Part shown: piece after piece, positions 57,176-64,000 of the stretch
Layout of the letters: every line of letters begins with the position of its first letter
Position numbering within the stretch: the first letter of the stretch is position 1
Source of the DNA: Micromonospora sp. WMMD1120
GTDB lineage: Bacteria; Actinomycetota; Actinomycetes; Mycobacteriales; Micromonosporaceae
Direction of reading: 5' to 3'
Assembly (NCBI RefSeq): GCF_029626235.1
Contig: NZ_JARUBO010000005.1
Span: 962,501-1,026,500 of the forward strand
DNA: 64,000 bases
Translations under genes and position numbers: made by a program
Notes under the pieces: model-generated
What the model saw: the letters and a program-made list of their open reading frames with translations, nothing else
Database searches by the model: none
Told to the model about the DNA's origin: nothing

Positions 57176-58249
57176 TCAGGCCGGGGCCAGCCAGCGATGC
57201 AGGGTTGCCGCGCCGTCGCGGATCTTGCTGATCTCGACGTGCTCGTCGGGGTGGTGGGCCAGGTTCGGGTCACCCGGGCCGAAGTTCAGTGCGGGGATCC
57301 CCATGGCCGCGAACCGGGCCACGTCCGTCCAGCCGAGCTTGCCGATCGGCGCGGCGCCGACCGCCGCCAGGAACTCCTTCGCCGGGGCCGCGCCGAGCCC
57401 GGGAGGGGCGCCGGCGATCGAGTCGGTCACCGCCACCTCGAAGCCGGCGAACACCTCACGCAGGTGCGCCTCCGCCTCGGCGGGGGTGCGATCCGGGGCG
57501 AACCGGTAGTTGACCTCGATCTCGCACCGGTCCGGGACGACGTTGCCGGCCACGCCGCCGTTGATCCGTACCGCGTTCATGCCCTCGCGGTAGTCGCAGC
57601 CGTCGATGGTGACCCGGCGGGCCTCGTACCCCTGGAGACGTCGCAGCACCTCGGCGGCGGCGTGGATGGCGTTCACACCGTGCCAGGAGCGCGCCGAGTG
57701 GGCGCGTACGCCGGTGGTGGTGACCACCGCGCGCATGGTGCCCTGGCAACCGGCCTCGACGATGCCGTACGTCGGCTCCAGCAGCACGGCGAAGTCCGCC
57801 TCGAGCCACTCCGGAAACGCCTGCGCCACCAGGTTGAGCCCGTTGTACCGGGACTCGATCTCCTCGGCCTCGTAGAAGAAGTACGTCACGTCGTAGCGCG
57901 GGTCGGGCAGCGTCACGGCCAGGTGCAGCGCGTACGCGGTGCCGGACTTCATGTCGGAGGTGCCGCAGCCGTACATCAGGTCGCCGCGCATGGTCGACGG
58001 GAAGTTGTTGTTCAGCGGCACGGTGTCGAGGTGCCCGGCCAGCACGACGCGCTGCGAACGGCCGAGATCGGTGCGCGCCATCACGGTGTTGCCGTGCCGG
58101 TGGGTGGTCAGGTGCGGCACCCCCCGCAGCACCTCTTCGACACAGTCGGCGATCGCCTTCTCGTTGAGGGACACGGACTCTATGTCGACCAGCGCGCGGG
58201 TCAGCTGCACCGGATCGGCGAGGACCTCGGGGGTCAGCGGGTTCTCCAT
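57176..58249 (-). CDS. dapE: Succinyl-diaminopimelate desuccinylase
   Basis: A protein of 357 residues of the M20 metallopeptidase family, releasing LL-diaminopimelate in the lysine and cell-wall pathway. Metal ligands are in GHLDTVPLN, GTSDMKSG and EAEEIE; the region ANPTYG-like LLEPTYG is typical of DapE. Length equals the actinobacterial type. ATG 58249 begins MENPLTPE; an in-frame GTG at 58258 is possible. It is divergent from dapD, as is usual in actinobacteria. Confidence 0.95.
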   Translation of the reverse strand: MENPLTPEVLADPVQLTRALVDIESVSLNEKAIADCVEEVLRGVPHLTTHRHGNTVMARTDLGRSQRVVLAGHLDTVPLNNNFPSTMRGDLMYGCGTSDMKSGTAYALHLAVTLPDPRYDVTYFFYEAEEIESRYNGLNLVAQAFPEWLEADFAVLLEPTYGIVEAGCQGTMRAVVTTTGVRAHSARSWHGVNAIHAAAEVLRRLQGYEARRVTIDGCDYREGMNAVRINGGVAGNVVPDRCEIEVNYRFAPDRTPAEAEAHLREVFAGFEVAVTDSIAGAPPGLGAAPAKEFLAAVGAAPIGKLGWTDVARFAAMGIPALNFGPGDPNLAHHPDEHVEISKIRDGAATLHRWLAPA

Positions 58250-58326
58250 GGTTCGCACGGTACCTTCAGGTCTGTCGGCGCGAGGAGTGAGCTGAGGCCA
58301 GCCGGCCGTGACGAAAGGGTTCAACA

Positions 58327-59286
58327 GTGACGTCCGCAGATTCCGCCTGGGGTATCGGCCTGGCCACGGTCACGGCAGACGAGCAGGTGCTCGACACCTG
58401 GTACCCGACCGGCAAGCTGGGCCTGGGCGAGCTGCCCCTGGTCGCCGGCGAGGACAAGGCGGACGTGCTCGACCTGCCACCGGCGGCGCTCGGCGACCGC
58501 CCCCTGCCCGGCCTGCGTACCGTCCAGGTGGTCACCGTGATCGGCTCGCTGGACGAGCCGATCAAGGACGCCCCCGACGCGTACCTCCGGTTGCACCTGC
58601 TGTCGCACCGCCTGGTGCGACCCAACGAGATCAACCTGGACGGCATCTTCGGCAAGCTGGCCAACGTGGCCTGGACGTCCGCCGGGCCGTGCCCTCCGGA
58701 GCGGGTGGACGAGCTGCGGGTGATCGAACGGGCGGCCGGTCGCCACCTGGCGGTCTACGGGGTGGACAAGTTCCCCCGGATGACCGACTACGTGGTGCCC
58801 TCCGGCGTGCGGATCGCCGACGCCGACCGGGTCCGCCTCGGCGCGCACCTGGCCGCCGGCACCACTGTGATGCACGAGGGCTTCGTCAACTTCAACGCCG
58901 GCACGCTCGGCGCCTCGATGGTGGAGGGCCGCATCGTGCAGGGCGTGCTGGTCGGCGACGGCTCCGACGTCGGCGGCGGCGCCTCGATCATGGGCACGCT
59001 CTCCGGTGGCGGCACCGACAGGGTGAGCATCGGTGAGCGGAGCCTGATCGGCGCGAACGCCGGCATCGGCATCTCGCTCGGCGACGACTGCGTGGTCGAG
59101 GCCGGCTGCTACATCACGGCCGCCTCGAAGATCACGCTGCCGGACGGCCGGGTGGTCAAGGCCCGCGAGCTGTCCGGCGTCGACGGGCTGCTGTTCTGGC
59201 GCAACTCGGTCACCGGCGCGCTGGAGGCGAAGCCGCGTACCGGCCGGGGCATCGAGCTGAACGCCGCCCTGCACCTCAACGACTGA
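58327..59286 (+). CDS. dapD: 2,3,4,5-tetrahydropyridine-2,6-dicarboxylate N-succinyltransferase
   Basis: A protein of 319 residues of the long actinobacterial DapD type. A N-terminal domain ([15 protein letters not shown]) is followed by the left-handed beta-helix ([39 protein letters not shown] in short), with succinyl-CoA binding. It makes N-succinyl-2-amino-6-ketopimelate. AAAGGG lies 7 nt before GTG 58327. Confidence 0.95.
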   Translation: MTSADSAWGIGLATVTADEQVLDTWYPTGKLGLGELPLVAGEDKADVLDLPPAALGDRPLPGLRTVQVVTVIGSLDEPIKDAPDAYLRLHLLSHRLVRPNEINLDGIFGKLANVAWTSAGPCPPERVDELRVIERAAGRHLAVYGVDKFPRMTDYVVPSGVRIADADRVRLGAHLAAGTTVMHEGFVNFNAGTLGASMVEGRIVQGVLVGDGSDVGGGASIMGTLSGGGTDRVSIGERSLIGANAGIGISLGDDCVVEAGCYITAASKITLPDGRVVKARELSGVDGLLFWRNSVTGALEAKPRTGRGIELNAALHLND

Positions 59287-59294
59287 CGCACCCG

Positions 59295-59325
59295 CCGGGT
59301 CCGCGGCGCTCGGCCGCGGACCCGG
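59295..59325. terminator. Perfect 13-bp hairpin between dapD and the subtilase gene
   Basis: CCGGGTCCGCGGC (59295-59307) and GCCGCGGACCCGG (59313-59325) with a 5-nt loop. It lies between converging transcripts. Confidence 0.85.
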
Positions 59326-59337
59326 ACGGGGTACGCC

Positions 59338-62300
59338 TCAGCGCAGCCGGTACGCCTGGATGATCCGTTCGGTCACGGTGTTACCCGCGGCGTCCCGGGC
59401 GGTGGCCCGCAGGGACGCGTGACCGGGCCCGGCGGGGTGCCGGACGGTGGCGGTCCAGCCGTGCCGGCCGTCGCGCACCTGGGCGGCCTGCCAGGTCTTG
59501 CCGCCGTCGTAGGAGACGTCCACTGTCAGCCTGGTCACCCGCGACCCGGGGGCCCCGGGTTGACGCTGCACCTGGACCGGGACGACGAAGCTCCGCCCGG
59601 CCGGGGCGCTGCCGTCGACCCGCAGCGGCGGCGCGAAACGCACCGCCATCAGCGGCAGCCGGACCGGCGTGTCGCCGGCGACGTGCCGCGACCGGAACGT
59701 CCAGCTCGACTCCACCTCGGTGCTCAGGTCGGTGAGGCTCCGCTTCGCCGACGCGACGAGCCGGTAGTCCGCCGCGCCCGCCGGCACCGTGAAGTCCCCG
59801 TAGCCGGCGTACTCGCTCTCACCGACCAGCTTGCCGTCGCGCCAGAGTTCGGTGCGCTCGCTGTCGTTGAGCGAGCCGCCCGGGTGCCCGGCGGCGTCAG
59901 TGAACATCGGCAGGTCGACAGAGATGACGTCGCCGACCCGGGTGACGCTCTGGTGCGGCCAGCGCGGGGCCGGGAACGAGGGCCCGAAGGGAGCCTGGTT
60001 CCACACCTCCTGGACCGTCCGACCGGCCCGGTACGCGGTGGGCGTCGAGAGAAGCACGGCCTGCGGAATGAACCAGCCCTCGTCGTCCCGGGTTCCGAAG
60101 TAGAGCTCGGACTCCCACCGCACGTTCCTGGTGTTGTAGTACTCGACCCGCTGGCCGGGCACGCCGGTGGGCAGGATCAGCGCGGAGCCGCCGACGTTGT
60201 ACTCCGGAACGGGATACACGATCCGCTCGCTTTCCAGGCCCGGGTAGCCGTCGTCGCGGAACCGGTGCACGACGGTGGCCAGGTCGCGTCGGGCGTAGTC
60301 CCGGACGAACCCCGTGGGCATCCGGCCGGGAACGGCCTCGGCCAGCGCGTACAGGTAGGGGCTGTGGTCCGTCTCCGGCTCGATCCACTGGCTGCTGACG
60401 GTGGCGACGAACCGGTCGGCGGACACCCGCCTACCGAGGTGCCCACTGGTCAGGCCGGTGAACGTCTCCGCCCAGATTCCGATGCCGTACCCGCTGCCGT
60501 CCGCTGCCGTGAAGTTTCCGCTGACGTCGATGAGCGCCGGGGTGGCCTTCCGGTCCGGAACTGTCATCCGTACCGGCTCGGCGCGACGGGCGTCCACCAC
60601 GACCCGGGTGTCCCGCTCGACGGTCAGGTCGGGCTGCGCCAGCAGGGACATCCCGCGCTGCTCGTCCTCCGGGCCGGGCTCGGAGACCAGACTGGTCAGG
60701 CCGTATCGCCCCTTGGGCAGCCGCACGCTGGCCACCCCGTCCGAGCTGGCCAGGTCCCAGAAGCCGAAGGAGTCCATCCCGACCACTGTGCTCCAGTGGT
60801 CCGAGGTGCGTTCGCCGGAGCGGTTCAGGTGCTCCACGGTCAGCGTGTAACTCTCCACCTCCCGGTGCACTGCCAGCGGGGTGACCGCGACCGTCGCGCC
60901 GGAGCGGGCCACGATCCGCCCGGTCCAGTAGCCGTCCACGTCGCCGATCCGGGTGTTCGCGGTGACGGTCGTGGCGGCGGTTCCGCCCGCCGGCACGGTG
61001 AGCCGGTCGGCGCCCAACTGGAAGAGACCGGCCGGCAGCGCTTTGCCGCCGGGGCCGGCGCCCTCGACGCTCAACTCCACGGTGACCGGGGCCGAACCAT
61101 CGTTGTGCCAGGTCACGGTGCGGGTGATCGGTGCGTCGTCGGTGTGCGGCCAGAGCGTACGCCCGAACGAGACGCTCACCGGATCGGTGCTGACCTGCTG
61201 GGTGATCGCGTGCGCGACGTCGACCCGCCCGGCGCCCTGCTGGTACGCGGTCTGCTCCGGATGCGGCTTGGCGGCGGCCATCAGGGTCGCCTTGAGCCGG
61301 TCGGCAGGCCATCCCGGGTGCTGCTGGGCCAGCAACGCGGCCGACCCGGCCACGTGCGGGGTGGCCATCGAGGTGCCGGAGATCGCGACGTAACGGTCCC
61401 CCACCGGGTCGCCGATGACGCCGTTCGCGGACCGTGCGGCGACGATGTCGACGCCGGGCGCGGTGATGTCCGGCTTCAGCGCGTCGTCACCGACTCGTGG
61501 GCCCCGGCTGGAGAATCCGGCCAGTTCGTCGTCGCGGTCCACAGCGCCCACGGCCAGTCCGGCGTCGGCGGAGGCCGGGGAGCCGACCGAGCCGTCCGTG
61601 CCGTCGTTGCCGGCGGCGAGGACGAAGAGCGCGCCGGTCTGCGCGGTGAGCGTCTGCACCGCCTCCTCGAGCGGGTCGATCTCCGGGGTGTCCCAGCCGC
61701 TGAGGCTCATGTTCACCACCGCCGCCTTCTTCTCGACGGCGGCCCACTCCATGCCGGCGAGGATCGCCGAGTCGGAGCAGCCCTGGTCCTCACAGACCTT
61801 GCCGTCCAGCAGCGTCGCGTCCGGGGCCACGCCCCGGTACCGGCCGTCGGAGGCCGCGCCGGAGCCCGCGATCGTCGAGGCCACGTGGGTGCCGTGGCCG
61901 ACGGTGTCCCGACCGTCGGTCACCTCGGTGAAGTTGCGCGCCTCGGCGACCTTGCCGACCAGGTCCGGGTGGGTCGCGTCGACGCCGGTGTCCAGCACCG
62001 CCACCGAGACACCCTTGCCGGTGAACCCGGCCGCCCACGCGGCGGGCGCGCCGATCTGCGGCACGCTGTGGTCGAGGGTCACCCGACGGCGACCGTCCAG
62101 CCAGATCCGCTCGACGCCCCCCGCCGCGCCGAGCCGGGACGCGCTGGGACCGGTCACCGTCGCCCAGACGTCTGCGAGGGAGGACTTGGCGGTGGCCAGG
62201 GCGACGCCGTGGATCGCCGGCAGCTCGCGGGTCACCCGCGTGCCGGGCAGGGCCGTCTGCGTACGCCGGGCGGCGCCGGCCGAGCCGGACGTCATCAGCA

Positions 62301-62691
62301 GCGGCAGCGTGTCCCGGCGGGCGTCGTCGTATCCCGCCTCGATCAGCCCGGTGATGTCGAAGAGCCTCCGGTCGACCCGGCCGGAGCGCAGCAACGGCAG
62401 CGCGTCCGTCGGCGTCACCGAGAGCCGTCCGCGCTGGCGCTGGATGACGAACCGCACGTTATCCCGGCCGGCGCCGGGCCGGGCCGAGGCGCCGGCGGCG
62501 GTGACTGTCACCCGGTCACCGGTGATCAGTGTGACCGTCTTGCTGGTGGTGGCCCCGATCGCCGGTCGCGCGCTGGGCGCGGTGGCCGTGGCGGCACCGG
62601 TGGACGGGCTGGCCGTGGCGATCGTCGGCGTGCCCAGCACGAGGGCTGACACGGCGGCGACAGCTGTGAGAATTTTCCTCCGTCGATGCAA
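59338..62691 (-). CDS. Secreted subtilisin-like (S8) serine protease
   Basis: A protein of about 1117 residues. The signal peptide is RRRKILTAVAAVSALVLG and ends TIATA. A propeptide region of about 150 residues precedes the S8 domain with Asp234 in VAVLDTG, His266 in VGHGTHVA and Ser near 440 in GTSMATPHVAG. The C-terminal 600 residues form beta-rich domains of unknown role. It probably digests extracellular protein. TTG at 62691 has AGGAGG 5 nt upstream and begins right before the signal peptide, so I preferred it over an ATG at 62733. Operator-like palindrome upstream at 62752. Confidence 0.92.
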   Translation of the reverse strand: MHRRRKILTAVAAVSALVLGTPTIATASPSTGAATATAPSARPAIGATTSKTVTLITGDRVTVTAAGASARPGAGRDNVRFVIQRQRGRLSVTPTDALPLLRSGRVDRRLFDITGLIEAGYDDARRDTLPLLMTSGSAGAARRTQTALPGTRVTRELPAIHGVALATAKSSLADVWATVTGPSASRLGAAGGVERIWLDGRRRVTLDHSVPQIGAPAAWAAGFTGKGVSVAVLDTGVDATHPDLVGKVAEARNFTEVTDGRDTVGHGTHVASTIAGSGAASDGRYRGVAPDATLLDGKVCEDQGCSDSAILAGMEWAAVEKKAAVVNMSLSGWDTPEIDPLEEAVQTLTAQTGALFVLAAGNDGTDGSVGSPASADAGLAVGAVDRDDELAGFSSRGPRVGDDALKPDITAPGVDIVAARSANGVIGDPVGDRYVAISGTSMATPHVAGSAALLAQQHPGWPADRLKATLMAAAKPHPEQTAYQQGAGRVDVAHAITQQVSTDPVSVSFGRTLWPHTDDAPITRTVTWHNDGSAPVTVELSVEGAGPGGKALPAGLFQLGADRLTVPAGGTAATTVTANTRIGDVDGYWTGRIVARSGATVAVTPLAVHREVESYTLTVEHLNRSGERTSDHWSTVVGMDSFGFWDLASSDGVASVRLPKGRYGLTSLVSEPGPEDEQRGMSLLAQPDLTVERDTRVVVDARRAEPVRMTVPDRKATPALIDVSGNFTAADGSGYGIGIWAETFTGLTSGHLGRRVSADRFVATVSSQWIEPETDHSPYLYALAEAVPGRMPTGFVRDYARRDLATVVHRFRDDGYPGLESERIVYPVPEYNVGGSALILPTGVPGQRVEYYNTRNVRWESELYFGTRDDEGWFIPQAVLLSTPTAYRAGRTVQEVWNQAPFGPSFPAPRWPHQSVTRVGDVISVDLPMFTDAAGHPGGSLNDSERTELWRDGKLVGESEYAGYGDFTVPAGAADYRLVASAKRSLTDLSTEVESSWTFRSRHVAGDTPVRLPLMAVRFAPPLRVDGSAPAGRSFVVPVQVQRQPGAPGSRVTRLTVDVSYDGGKTWQAAQVRDGRHGWTATVRHPAGPGHASLRATARDAAGNTVTERIIQAYRLR

Positions 62692-62751
62692 CTGATCCTC
62701 CTTGATGGAGCGTCGACACCTGTGAGAGTGCATTGACAGCCGCCAGTATTA

Positions 62752-62764
62752 CATACCCGGTATG
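62752..62764. promoter_or_regulatory. Palindrome CATACCCGGTATG (site 2)
   Basis: The same palindrome as at 56910-56922, 60 nt upstream of the subtilase TTG start, in the 141-nt gap between the divergent subtilase and acetyltransferase genes. TAATAC next to it on the minus strand may be a -10 hexamer, so binding would block transcription. Confidence 0.6.
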
Positions 62765-62832
62765 CAATAAAGGGGTCGAAAATATGACGGACCCGCCAAC
62801 CCTCGACGGGTTCGGCAGGCATCATCGACCGG

Positions 62833-63390
62833 GTGACCTCCATGAAGGACCGGATGCTCGCCGGTGAGCCGTACCTCGCCGACGACCCGGAGATCATCGC
62901 CGACCTGGACCGGGCCGCCCGGCTGATGGAACGCTTCAACACCAGCCCTGCGGACGACCCGCAGGGCCGGTTCGCGGCCCTGCGGGAACTCCTCGGCGAC
63001 CTGGGCGAGGACACCTGGATCCGTCCACCGTTCCACTGTGACTACGGCTGGCACATCCGCATCGGACCGCGCAGCTTCGTCAACTACCAGGCGGTCTTCC
63101 TCGACGTCGCCCCGATCACCATCGGCGCCGACGTCCAGATCGGACCGAACGTGCAGCTGCTGACCCCGACCCATCCGGTCGAGCCCGGGCCGCGCCGGGA
63201 CAAGTGGGAGGCGGCCAAACCGATCACGATCGGCGACAACGCCTGGCTCGGTGGCGGCGCCATCGTCCTGGCCGGCGTGACGATCGGCGCGAACACCGTC
63301 GTCGGCGCGGGCGCCGTGGTCACGAGGGACCTGCCCGCCAACGTGGTCGCTGTCGGCAACCCGGCCCGGCCGGTCCGCGAACTCACCTAG
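62833..63390 (+). CDS. Sugar O-acetyltransferase (maltose/galactoside acetyltransferase type)
   Basis: A protein of 185 residues. The N-terminal MAC domain has MKDRMLAGEPYLADDPEI, followed by a left-handed beta-helix with repeats of the hexapeptide type and the catalytic His in LTPTHPVEP. It acetylates sugars with acetyl-CoA; the physiological acceptor is unclear. GTG 62833 or the ATG at 62842 could be the start. Confidence 0.92.
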   Translation: MTSMKDRMLAGEPYLADDPEIIADLDRAARLMERFNTSPADDPQGRFAALRELLGDLGEDTWIRPPFHCDYGWHIRIGPRSFVNYQAVFLDVAPITIGADVQIGPNVQLLTPTHPVEPGPRRDKWEAAKPITIGDNAWLGGGAIVLAGVTIGANTVVGAGAVVTRDLPANVVAVGNPARPVRELT

Positions 63391-63412
63391 ACCGGGGTCA
63401 GACGCGGCCGTT

Positions 63413-64000
63413 CTACGCCGCCGGGCGCTCCGCCAGGCGTACCACCAGATCGGCCCGGTCGGCGGTGGGCGTGATCAGGGCGGCGTTGGTCTCGTCACTG
63501 CCCAGCGCCCAGGCACGGGCCTCCTCCGGAGACCGACCGAACGCCTGGTGTCGGGCCGTCAGCCTGCGCTGTCGCAGATCGGCGTCCAGATCGAGAAACC
63601 ACGCCTCGTGCAGCAGCGGCCGGATCTCCTCCCAGGGGAGATCCCGCAGCAGCAGATAGTTGCCCTCGGTCACCACCAGCCGGACCGACGGCGGCACCTC
63701 GATGGCGCCGGCCACCGGCTCCTCCAACTCCCGGCGGAACTCCGGCGCGTACACCGACGTCGGCTCCAACCGGCGCAGCCGGCGCAGCAGCGAAACGTAG
63801 CCGTTGGCGTCGAAGGTGTCCGCCGCGCCCTTACGGCCGGCCCGACCCAGCCGGACCAGCTGCGACTGCGCCAGGTGGAATCCGTCCATCGGCACCAGCC
63901 GCGCGACCGAGCCGACCCCGGCCACGATCCGCTCGGCCAGGGTGGACTTGCCGGCGCCCGGAGCGCCGGCGATGCCGAGCAGTTGACGCGGACCCGCCTC
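63413..64000 (-). CDS. P-loop nucleoside/nucleotide kinase-family protein (partial, 5' end outside the window)
   Basis: At least 196 codons; the start lies beyond the right edge. Walker A GAPGAGKST, then VPMDGFHLA, the Asp segment typical of uridine kinase/pantothenate kinase-like proteins, and VVTEGNYLLL, followed by the LID-type ARHQAFGRSPEEA. It resembles the YggC/fructose- or nucleoside-kinase-like group. The substrate is unknown. It is convergent with the acetyltransferase gene. Confidence 0.85.
   Translation of the reverse strand, partial: EAGPRQLLGIAGAPGAGKSTLAERIVAGVGSVARLVPMDGFHLAQSQLVRLGRAGRKGAADTFDANGYVSLLRRLRRLEPTSVYAPEFRRELEEPVAGAIEVPPSVRLVVTEGNYLLLRDLPWEEIRPLLHEAWFLDLDADLRQRRLTARHQAFGRSPEEARAWALGSDETNAALITPTADRADLVVRLAERPAA

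Noticed and set aside
59419..62649. A 1076-codon plus-strand frame opposite the subtilase gene
   Set aside because: It is a shadow of the subtilase gene: the minus-strand frame has a signal peptide, the catalytic triad and a ribosome binding site.

Overview
The window is a stretch of actinobacterial chromosome with very high G+C, GTG/TTG starts, frequent 1-11 nt gene overlaps and strongly G/C-biased third positions. The gene content and order best fit a Micromonospora-like member of the Micromonosporaceae (inference; no database was searched). I see no phage, transposase, CRISPR array or biosynthetic gene cluster. It is mostly conserved core chromosome, and the unusual signals lie between the genes.

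Layout. 1-5.3 kb: the 5' part of a sigR/sigH-type sigma factor gene (with a possible longer isoform), an alpha/beta hydrolase, a WhiB-family regulator, an SRAP (HMCES/YedK) DNA-protein crosslink gene, aroA and rsgA. From memory this resembles the mycobacterial sigH-aroA neighbourhood. 5.3-13.5 kb: hisN, a multi-TM membrane protein, a GT4 glycosyltransferase, an SDR, a STAS+HATPase fusion, a DUF5709-type protein, a DUF5931-type two-component system and an RsbW-like ATPase. 13.5-20.6 kb: a divergent PRPP synthetase, glpK, purC, an orphan sugar-binding lipoprotein, two tandem initiator tRNA genes and an ECF sigma factor with a membrane partner. 20.7-34.8 kb: UPF0182 protein, PDZ/Lon-like protease, DUF2342 protein, a nucleotidyltransferase-like protein, a YgjP-type metallopeptidase, a zinc-ribbon protein, ThiF-like protein, UbiB/ABC1 kinase, whiB7 with an attenuator leader, uvrD2 and mycoredoxin. 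This follows the mycobacterial Rv3193c-Rv3198A order as I remember it. 34.8-48.2 kb: MFS transporter, HTH/DUF397 pair, nudC, two M16 peptidases, an SsuABC-like transporter with an Rrf2 regulator, a DEAD-box helicase and a cold-shock gene. 48.2-64 kb: adnB/adnA, two LOG-family genes, divergent dapE/dapD, a large secreted subtilisin-like protease, a maltose-acetyltransferase-like enzyme and a partial P-loop kinase.

How the genes work together. Several genes serve thiol/redox and antibiotic stress (sigR, whiB7, mrx1, nudC). AdnAB, UvrD2 and SRAP serve DNA repair. DapD/DapE supply diaminopimelate and lysine. Transport of an organosulfur or similar compound is probably controlled by the Rrf2 protein encoded at the end of its own operon.

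Most notable non-gene signals. (1) Five AT-rich palindromic elements of three related sequence types sit between or at the ends of genes, with arms that covary and C-rich left / G-rich right flanks. (2) A cluster of three same-orientation DnaA boxes lies upstream of the thiF-ubiB pair. (3) whiB7 has a leader with an AT-rich promoter element, an 82-codon ORF and a U-tract terminator. (4) The sigR reading frame stays open upstream to a GTG start just behind a sigma-R-type promoter. (5) One palindrome occurs in front of both a subtilase gene and a small-protein gene. (6) There are tandem repeats of 20, 26, 30 and 36 bp.
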